Shown piece after piece: positions 56,240-64,000 of a DNA stretch of 64,000 nucleotides. The translations under genes and the position numbers were made by a program. The notes below the pieces were generated by a model, which was given only the letters and a program-made list of their open reading frames with translations, did no database searches and had not been told where the DNA came from. The stretch lies in the NCBI GenBank assembly GCA_003707065.3, contig PPXM03000002.1, forward strand, positions 1,054,001 through 1,118,000. Reading direction: 5' to 3'. Source of the DNA: Trigonopsis variabilis. Taxonomy: Eukaryota > Ascomycota > Trigonopsidomycetes > Trigonopsidales > Trigonopsidaceae. Within the stretch, counting starts at the first letter, position 1. Each line of letters starts with the position of its first letter.

Positions 56240-59200
56240 ATGTCTCTAGACCATAAACCTGAGGATCACAATCAGTTGATTGTGCCGTTTATCGGCGATC
56301 CCCAGCCGCGAAAAGGATCAGTCTCTAGTGGAATTTCGCTACAAGTGAGTAATTGGACGAATAATTAGTAACATCTATTAGTCCAATTCTGATGCTTATT
56401 CAGACCCGCCTTTATCGCGTCAGAGCTCGTTCCATGAAGACCCTTCGAACCCTGAGGCCCCGACAAATTTATCGAGTGCCATTTATTCCAAGAAAGATCG
56501 CACTAAAGGCAAACGATCGTTCTTTGAAAAGCTGATTCGAAGTTCCAAAGGCCATGACACTGATTCGATCCATTCTACCCATTCCCGCACCTTCTCCATC
56601 CATAGCTCAGGGGGAAGCGATCATTTGTCAGCACTGAGAAAGCTGCCTGCAGCGGCAGCTGCTGCTCATCACGTTCGACTGCATGGGTTGAGGAATGCAG
56701 ATGGTCAGAGCTCGCCTTCGGATAAAAACGCCAATGCTCATACTGGCGTCTCTTCTCACTATTATCCCTTAAAGCCCTCAAAATCCTCGACCAAGGAACG
56801 AGAAAGGCAACCGTCTACTTCTAGTCTGACGGGTCTTGACTTGGATCTCAGTCATATGCAAGGAATAGTTAAACAGGAAGCAGTAGCACCTGAACCTACG
56901 CCTCCTCCTGGTCAACCGGGAGGATGGGAAGCTCCTGAAAGTTGGGGAGTCAAGGCCGATAATGAAATAGAACGTGTGATTGATATTAATACAATTGCTA
57001 GTGACCATCGTCACGCTGCCGATATGCTTTGGTCGAGACGACATAGTCCATGTTTTATCCGGGTCTTTCGCCATGATGGAACTTTTACGACCGTTCCTTG
57101 CGACCCGCACGTTACTACGATGGACATCTTGAAACTTTTGGTCAAGAAGTTTTTCATGGAGGGTAACGCGTTAGCTGCTAGTCGTCTGTGCGTCCGCTAT
57201 AGGGACCACTTGAGATTACTTGGAAAGGATGAACGGCCAGCCGAAATACAACAGACTATTCTACAGTATGCAGGATATAAGGTCCAGGACAACTACACTG
57301 AACTTGGTCGAGAAGACCTAAGCTATCTTTTTCAGTTCCACTTTTACCCGGTCATTGTCCATTCTCTTGTCCTTGATAGCCCTCAGTTAACTTTCCAGTC
57401 CGTATCAACAGTTGATTTAAGTCGGCGAGAATTGCTCACGATTCCCATAGGTCTCTACGCCCATGCCGCAGCCATCCAAACGCTCGATCTCTCTTTTAAC
57501 TTTTCTGTCAACATTCCTCTTGATTTCTTCCAGTCAACTCCAAGGATGGAACGGCTGATCTTGCAAAGCTGTCGGTTTCAGGAAGTCCCCCAGAACATCA
57601 GCGCCGCTCTCACTCTAAAGTTCTTGGACTTGTCATCCAACCGTATATCTACTGTTGAAGATACTGGTCTCGTTCAGCTGACCAAACTAGGGCACCTCTC
57701 TCTTCAGAATAATCGACTAGCAACCCTCCCTGCTACGTTTGGCAACCTGAAAAACCTTACCTATTTGAATCTCTCATTCAATTACCTCAAAGAAATCCCC
57801 ACTGTTGTTGGTGAACTTGAAGCGTTGGAAGAGCTTGATTTGTGTTATAATGACCTCACCTCGATCCCTGGTGCTTTGTTGAAGCTAACGCGGCTTCAAA
57901 AGCTCAGCTTGCATCATAACCGGTTCTTTGGAAGTCTTTCTCGAAGAATAGCACATATTTCTAGCTTAAAGATGCTTGACGTCAATAGTAATCAACTTGA
58001 TGATATAGGAAGCTGTCTCAGTCTGCCATATCTTGAATCTTTGGACGCATCTGACAACAATTTGTCTTTTGTGCGGATAACTTTGCCTTATATATACGAG
58101 ATCAATGTCCGAAACAATCCCATTCAAGCCTTTGCTGTCGCCTGTGAATGTCCTCATCTGAGTATCTTGGATCTGTCCAGCTGCTGCCTTACGTCCCTCG
58201 ATGACGTCGATTTCTCACGAATATCTGGACTGACGACTCTATATCTTGATAAGAACGCACTCGCCGTCATTCCTGATAGCATTTCCGAACTCCGAGAACT
58301 TGTCACCCTCTCGGCTTCAATGAATCAACTCAAGACGATCACAGAGGAGATTGGTGAATTGATTAATTTACAATTGCTCGACGTCCACCACAATTCTCTT
58401 TCCACTTTACCTATTTCGCTCTGGAATCTTCACAATCTTGCAGTTCTTAACTGCTCTTCTAATATCATCTCAATCCTTCCCCAGCCGCCAATTGACCTCC
58501 CTGCGAATCCTATTCCGACTCCGAATCCTCGCGATCAAGGCGTGTCGCAAAATTTCGAATTTGTGGAAACTAGTCGCCGTCCTTCTCAGTTCTCTAATAC
58601 CTCAGCAAGTCCTAAGACTTCTATCTGCCAGAGACATTCCACTTATTCCAATGGGTCTGCTTTATATACTCGCTGGGCTCCGTTATCACCCAAGTCGTCT
58701 AGAAAAGAATCACTCTCCTCTGGGTTTTCGTTGTCCGTGACAAGTAAAAATGGTGTTCTTCCAACATCCCTTCAGCAACTTTACTTGTCAGACAATAGAT
58801 TAAAGGACGACTGTATAATGATCATCAACCAATTTCATAGGCTTAAAGTCTTGAATCTTTCCTATAACGATCTTGGAGAACTTTATAGTCTATCAGGTCT
58901 GGTCGAATTGGAAGAACTCTATTTGTCTGGCAATTCCCTGTCAAGTCTTCCATCAGACGATTTTGACAAGCTTCCTAATCTGAAGACGCTTTATCTCAAC
59001 GGAAACAAGTTTCATTCCTTGCCTTCTGAGATTGGTAGATTGGATCGGTTACTTGCGTTAGATGTCGGTAGCAATTTTCTCAAATACAATGTCTGCAATT
59101 GGCCCTATGAGTGGAATTGGTGAGTCTAATATTTATAACAGATCATACTGACATCCTTAGGAATTACAATCGAAGTCTGCAGTACCTTAATCTTTCTGGC

Positions 59201-61483
59201 AATAAACGGCTGGAAGTCAAGACTCCTTCGGGTAATAGTCAACAGCCTGTCAGAGACTCGCAGTTGATTCATTTCACCGGATTACCCAATCTCAAGATTC
59301 TTGGCTTGATGGACGTTACGCTAATGCGATCATCATTTCCTGATCAGACTGACGATTGCCGGATAAGAAGTGTAGGATCAGAGATTGGAGCTTTATCGTA
59401 CGGAGTGGCAGATACACTGGGTGCTCGTCGACACGTTAATGTGGTTGATAAAGTTTATGAGCGGTTTAGGGGAAAAGAAGACGAGACTTTGCTATTTCTT
59501 CTTGACGGGCAGACTTTGAGAGAGTCACGAAATCCACTTCCTCGACTGGTTTTGAAGAAGTTTGAAAGTATCCTCAGTGATGAGCTCCGACGACTCAAAC
59601 CCAAGGAGACATATTCAGATGCCTTCCGGCGAACGTTTCTCAACATCAACAGAGACATTGGAAATAAAATCTACGTCAAAGAATGGATGGACCTTCAAAG
59701 CAAAGGTGAGATTGTGACGACAAAGTCCCCCGAACTTCCTAGTTACTTCTTTGGTTCCTCTGCAACAGTGCTGTATCTTCGCGGTAAACGCTTACATGTG
59801 GGAAATGTTGGAGGCACAACGTGTATTTTGGTTCGCAAAGGCCGTCGTTTCCAGCGGGTGACTGAAAAACATATTCCTACCGCATCTTCAGAGGCCATGC
59901 GAGTAAGAACCGTTGGGGGATATGTGTCAGACGAGGGAAAGCTAAATGGAGAGATTTTCGTGTCAAGGTCGTTTGGATACTATGATATGCTTCCTTACGT
60001 GAGCTGCTCTCCCTATTACACCGAACTGGATCTGACAGAAGACGACGTGGCCCTTGTCTGTGCGAATGATACGTTGTGGAAGTATCTAACCGATGATACA
60101 GTCGTGGAGATTGTGTTTTCAGGTGTGATGGATGGTCTAGCGATTGCAGAGAGGCTTCGCGATTTTGCTATTGGCTATGGCTGTGCTGATTATGTCACTG
60201 TTCAAGTTTTGATGCTGTCAAGTCTCTTTGCAAAGCCGAGGCATGCTATGGCTCTCGATCTTGTCTCATCAGCTGAAGAAGCAAAACGAGCAAGAAAGAG
60301 CAAAGGTTTGACGGTCGACGATCCTTCTCTTGCAAAGTATGGACCTGAGCCGGCACCACCAATAGGCTACATGGCCGTTGTGTTTACTGATATAAAAAAC
60401 TCGACGCTACTGTGGGAGGCTATGGACGTCCAAATGAAAACAGCTATTGGTATCCACAATGACATCATGAGAACGACTCTTCGACAGGTGGGGGGGTATG
60501 AGATTAAGACTGAAGGAGATGCCTTTATGGTTGCTTTCCAATCGCCCTTGCGAGCTCTACTGTGGTGCTTTGTCGTGCAGCAGCGCTTGCTGGATGCTCC
60601 ATGGCCCGATGCGCTCCTGAAGCATAAAGACACCGCGCCCATGTACGATTCGCACGGGAACCTCATTTATCGTGGGCTCTCAGTGAGAATGGGAATCCAC
60701 TTTGGGCGTCCAGTATATGAGCCTGATCCAATTACTCGTCGAATGGACTATTTTGGGCCCATGGTGAATCGCTCAGCGCGGGTCTGTTCAGTGGCCGATG
60801 GCGGCCAGATCAGTCTGAGTACGGACTTTATGAACGAGTATGAGCGAATTCGAGCGGCTGTCAAAGACATTTCTGCGGGCCTCTGCACTGTCCATGATAA
60901 ATTTGTGTCTGACGCTGACTACATCTCAGCCAAGACTGACTTGGAGAAGATTGATGCTATCGGAGGAGTCTTTTTGGATATCGGTGAAGTGAAGCTCAAG
61001 GGACTCGAATCCCCCGAATTTATTCATATTGCGTATCCCAAGAATCTTCTTGAGCGAGCAAACGGGCGGGTCGACTCTGATACTGCCCAGCGGTATCGAA
61101 AGATAAAGTCGGTAATTAATGTTGACCTCCTCTACGACTTGAGACTGATTGCTGTTCGTCTAGAGAGCTTGTGCTCGCGCTTGAACGGAGTGGATTCCGT
61201 CAACCGGTCTGAACTTGCTGAATTTAAGCGCGAGACCGTGGGAGGAATCGCTGAACTGGACTCTTTGATTGTGCCCCTCTTTGACGCGGCAGTTACTCGA
61301 ATCGAGAATTGTCTGTCTACGTTATATCTCAGAACCATTACGGGGGCCTTGAGTCTTCATCCCCATCCAATGGCTCCTCAGGACCTTTCAACTATTATTA
61401 ATGATTTCACGAACTTGCTGACCAACGTCCACCAACACCAAGCTATGGGTGGATACCATCTGGACCGAGAGCATAACTTTTAA
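56240..61483 (+). CDS. cyr1: Adenylate cyclase, fungal Cyr1 type (1721 aa)
   Basis: Makes cAMP from ATP to drive protein kinase A, controlling growth, morphogenesis and stress responses. Exons 56240..56344, 56382..59119, 59161..61483; introns 37 and 41 nt, sum in frame. Order of domains: Ser-rich disordered N-terminus; Ras-association domain (~259-355, CFIRVFRHDGTFTTVPCDP); about 20 leucine-rich repeats (~380-970, for example LKFLDLSSNRISTVED and LDLCYNDLTSIPGALLKL) with a Ser-rich break; PP2C-like domain (~1035-1310, LLFLLDGQT, VGNVGGTTCILVRKGRRF) that looks catalytically weakened; class III cyclase domain from VVFTDIKNSTLLWEAM (~1353) with the second metal Asp in EGDAFMVAF and MGIHFG, NRSARVCSVADGGQI; C-terminal helical region. 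All fungal Cyr1 hallmarks are intact. Confidence 0.97.
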
Positions 61484-62682
61484 ACGGTGAAATGAATAGT
61501 AACTGTGTACGAGACTTCGATGTTGATTGTGTATATTAGGTGAAAACTTTAGTGATAAAGCCCGGGTTGGGAAACGAAATCAGTAATGTATGCACCTCGC
61601 ATTTACGTATCTCAAAGAGTCGATATTTTACTTTATATAGGTGATTTCCTTTGTATCTTGCCCTATGAAGAATAATGACGGCATTAGACGGTGCCGTCAT
61701 TTGCCGACCAACACAGGCATCCGTCGCTGTCTCCCAGCCTGGGTTCAGTTCACATCTACATATGACCCAAGATCGAGAGAGGTGAGGCAAGTCACTTTCC
61801 TTTAGATGGTATGGTCTCTTGTCACTCATGTCTAGTCAATGAAGTATATGACTGGGGAGATTTACTCAAAATATTACCAGAAATACGATGATTTGTGTGC
61901 GATGCTTTGATGACCTTTGTGCCCGCATCCTACAACTTCTGAATACTAGCTTCTCTAATCCGTATGCCAAGGCAATAAGCGGATTCTATTGAAATTGTTG
62001 TAATTAATGGAGAGGTAAACTTTGTTAACAAAGCCACTCTCTCATGCGAATCATACCCAGAAGAGCGGGCAATTGAAAGACCACTAGAACCCTCTGGTGG
62101 ATCATCAAGAGTTCTAATGATCGTATAGTGTTTCCTATCGATTTTTATGCATTATAGTTTGCCTTATGATTCCCTCACTTAGGGATCCTAGAAATTTTGA
62201 CGGACGGCTACCCTTTTGAATGGAGCGGTCAATACCAGAAATACATATAGACTAATTACTATAGAGGTCTCGATCAGTCGGATATTAATTCTTTGACACC
62301 AATTAACACTTAATGCTTGGTATCTTGATCAAACCGGAAAGAGGATAGACTCAAGTTCCCTCCTGAGTTTACGCCTTTGCCGAATTCTAGCTTGATGGAG
62401 TTTGCTCTCACGAAAAATTCGAAAAAAGCGTCCAGCGTCTCGAGTCGCTTGTTCTATGCAGTCGATTGAGAAGAATACGACTTTATGAATGACATTTGCG
62501 ATGGATTCCGTGATGACCATATTCTCCAACTATTGAAATGCTATTCTTTTTGAAATAGCTACTAAACCCTCTTTTCTTGATTCTTGAGGATGCCTGTTTG
62601 GGCGAGGACATCCGAGGCGTAGCGCATATATAACCCCAAGCGGTCTCGACTCTTCTCTCCATCTTATTTCTAAGAAGAAAAC
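61484..62682. other. 1.2-kb spacer after cyr1
   Basis: Includes minus frames 61536..61829 (97 aa) and 62329..62520 (63 aa from ATG, Arg-rich C-terminus, divergent from the next gene), neither recognised. I do not call them genes, although the second could be one. Confidence 0.4.
62625..62633 (+). promoter_or_regulatory. TATA box
   Basis: CATATATAA about 50 nt upstream of the ATG at 62683; position and sequence fit a TATA element for that gene. Confidence 0.5.
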
Positions 62683-63642
62683 ATGACTTTCGAATCTCGT
62701 TTCGATGCATTCAAACTTCGTTTTAAAAGCAAAAAGGCCGGCTTTCTCATACAGTTCAAGGCTATTTTCAAGAAACCCAAACACTGCCTGGCTATTAATA
62801 TGATTATTCGTCCAGAGCCCTCGGCTGCGGATGATATCACTTTGGATCCTGCTGATACCACGGGCGAAGTGAAAGAAAAGTCGCTGCCTCAGGTCGCATT
62901 CAGACCGCCGACAGGGCCTCTCTTTTCGCAGTCTGTGCGAAACGGGACTCTCGTAAAATACCTATTATCCCTCGATTTTTTCAAGACATATCATCCGCCT
63001 CAACTATTGTTTGACTTGGAAGACGTCAACGATACTTCTTTTGAGCCCTTTTATCGCGAGCTTGAGCAGAGATCGGAAGAACTACAAGTCTTCTTTCTCA
63101 GGCACTCTCAAACTCGACGGACCACTTGCGACTTGTCGCAACTGTTCCAGCTTCCAGAGACGGAAGTCAGACGTCCATATAGTTCTTTTGAGGCCCCTCC
63201 TTCTTTGCCTCTCATCTATGAGACCGAGGAGTCAGCTGAGGAGTCAGTCGAGGCGTCTCCTCAAGAAGTGGCATTGAGCGACTCTCCGACCACGAATACC
63301 AGGGGCCTATCTAATGATGACCACATCCTACAGGGTGTGCTTGAGAAGCCTCTAATCAGGTGTGTCCCAGTAAGCACATCTAGTTCGAAAACGCTCAATT
63401 CTGATGATCTTTCAGCGCATCAGAGTACGTGTCTTGGAAGCGCAAGCTCTTCGCGTTTCCGAGCTACGATTTCTCGTTTGATGGGCTTTGATTTACGCGG
63501 TTCCGAAGGGCCGAGTTCACCTGTGGGGCTTAAAAATTCCCCTAGGCCAAAGATAACTCTGCTGGATCCAACAGAGGCTAGCCGGCTGAAACAGCGGCTA
63601 CGCAAATGGCCAACCCTCACCAGCCGTCCTCGTTGGCGCTAA
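62683..63642 (+). CDS. Unrecognised, largely disordered protein (319 aa)
   Basis: I do not recognise it. Single exon with a TATA box. The N-terminal ~35 residues are strongly basic and amphipathic (FKLRFKSKKAGFLIQFKAIF), which could be a membrane- or mitochondrion-directing helix. Residues ~65-150 (GPLFSQSVRNGTLVKYLLSL, QLLFDLEDVNDTSFEPFYRE) look folded and helical. The rest is Ser/Thr/Glu/Pro-rich, with RFRATISRLMGFDLRG and SPRPKITLLDPTEASRL near the basic end RPRWR. Codon use looks normal. Its last ~180 nt plus 3' leader recur in inverted orientation just downstream, so it belongs to a duplicated pair. Confidence 0.6.
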   Translation: MTFESRFDAFKLRFKSKKAGFLIQFKAIFKKPKHCLAINMIIRPEPSAADDITLDPADTTGEVKEKSLPQVAFRPPTGPLFSQSVRNGTLVKYLLSLDFFKTYHPPQLLFDLEDVNDTSFEPFYRELEQRSEELQVFFLRHSQTRRTTCDLSQLFQLPETEVRRPYSSFEAPPSLPLIYETEESAEESVEASPQEVALSDSPTTNTRGLSNDDHILQGVLEKPLIRCVPVSTSSSKTLNSDDLSAHQSTCLGSASSSRFRATISRLMGFDLRGSEGPSSPVGLKNSPRPKITLLDPTEASRLKQRLRKWPTLTSRPRWR

Positions 63643-63665
63643 GATATTAGATATGAATACATCAG
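63433..63665. repeat. Inverted repeat, left arm (gene 3' end plus 3' untranslated start)
   Basis: Matches the reverse complement of 63698-63930 at an estimated 80-90% identity, best in the coding part (CGAGCTACGATTTCTCG, GGGGCTTAAAAATTCCCC) and extending past the stop (GATATGAATACATCAG against GATATAGATACATCAG). The spacer is ~32 nt of AT-rich sequence. Confidence 0.8.
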
Positions 63666-63697
63666 TTTTTTTTACCCATATATCTATTATACATATA

Positions 63698-63930
63698 CTG
63701 ATGTATCTATATCTAGTAGCTTAGCGCCAACGAGGCCATCTGGTAGGCTGTCTAATGGGAGTTGGCAATATGCGTAGCTGCTGTTCAGCCGGCTAGTCTG
63801 GCAGAGTTATCTTTGGCCTAGGGGAATTTTTAAGCCCCTCAGGGGAACTCGGCCTTTCTGAACCGCGTAGATCAAAGCCCATCAAGCGAGAAATCGTAGC
63901 TCGGAAAGAAGAAGAGCTTGCGCTTCCGAG
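63698..63930. repeat. Inverted repeat, right arm
   Basis: Counterpart of the left arm; see 63433-63665. The homology fades near 63930, although the sequence on to the window end may still belong to the second gene copy. Confidence 0.8.
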
Positions 63931-64000
63931 CTACGACAGCTACATCTACAGCATTCTCAAGAAGTCGATATCGATATTATCAAATGTTCACGTAATTATT
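63721..64000 (-). pseudogene. Degraded or diverged inverted copy of the 62683-63642 gene, 3' end only in window
   Basis: Reading leftwards, the frame codes ATISRLMGFDLRGSE, then PSSPEGLKNSPRPKITL, nearly the same as the neighbour, then is ~11 nt shorter and meets a TAG where the neighbour continues LDPTEAS. The downstream part keeps the ancestral end (CGTTGGCGCTAA at 63721-63732) in a shifted frame. It may be a pseudogene, or a paralogue with an earlier stop at about 63797-63799. The 5' part lies beyond the window. Confidence 0.55.

Overview
The window looks like nuclear DNA of a compact ascomycete fungus. Genes lie tens to hundreds of bases apart on both strands, most carry introns, and the protein set is typical ascomycete: fungal adenylate cyclase (RA, leucine-rich repeats, PP2C-like, cyclase), Ivy1, Snx4, Sso1-type syntaxin, Ubr1, a Cdc73 homologue and a GPI-type serine/proline-rich wall protein. 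Complex I (NDUFA5-like) and a mago nashi homologue are present, which argues against budding yeasts such as Saccharomyces. I inferred 42 spliceosomal introns by hand; 40 are only 32-46 nt, usually with a CTAAC/CTGAC/CTAAT-like branch site close to the AG. A lineage such as Taphrinomycotina is possible, but that is inference and I do not name a species.

Layout. 1-7.7 kb: 3' part of an Srs2-type helicase (+); a small membrane-protein frame and a FYVE-like zinc protein (-), only 2 nt apart; syntaxin sso1 (-); a bacterial-type D-lactate dehydrogenase with six exons (+). 8-13.7 kb: two tandem DUF726 (Mil1/TMCO4-like) predicted hydrolases (+). 14.2-20.1 kb: prohibitin-2 (+), Snx4 (-), CoA pyrophosphatase Pcd1 (-), acyl-CoA-binding protein (-), complex I NDUFA5-like (+). 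20.2-27.1 kb: Pwp1 (-), Ivy1-like (+), Prp16 (+). 27.3-32.1 kb: small two-finger C2H2 frame (-), Cdc73 (-), membrane-anchored Eps1-like PDI (+). 32.1-37.5 kb: gene-poor stretch. 37.5-41.8 kb: 1426-residue repeat-built wall protein with a three-times repeated module I do not recognise. 43.6-46.4 kb: Rec8-like kleisin (-) and Qcr9 (+). 47.2-53.3 kb: Ubr1 (+). 53.4-55.8 kb: tyrosyl-tRNA synthetase (-) and mago nashi (+). 56.2-61.5 kb: adenylate cyclase (+). 62.7 kb to the end: an unrecognised disordered protein gene whose 3' end recurs as a degraded inverted copy.

Most genes are unrelated housekeeping genes (repair, splicing, transcription, membrane traffic, respiration, lipid and CoA metabolism, translation), so no operon-like system is evident. 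Three small genes (acyl-CoA-binding protein, Qcr9, mago nashi) have exons too short to show as long open frames and were recovered by joining splice sites. The most unusual items are the wall protein with its recent internal duplication, the TAATCATG gene junction near 2.49 kb, the coding exons of only 3 nt (Qcr9) and 8 nt (Sso1), and the palindromic gene end near 63.7 kb.
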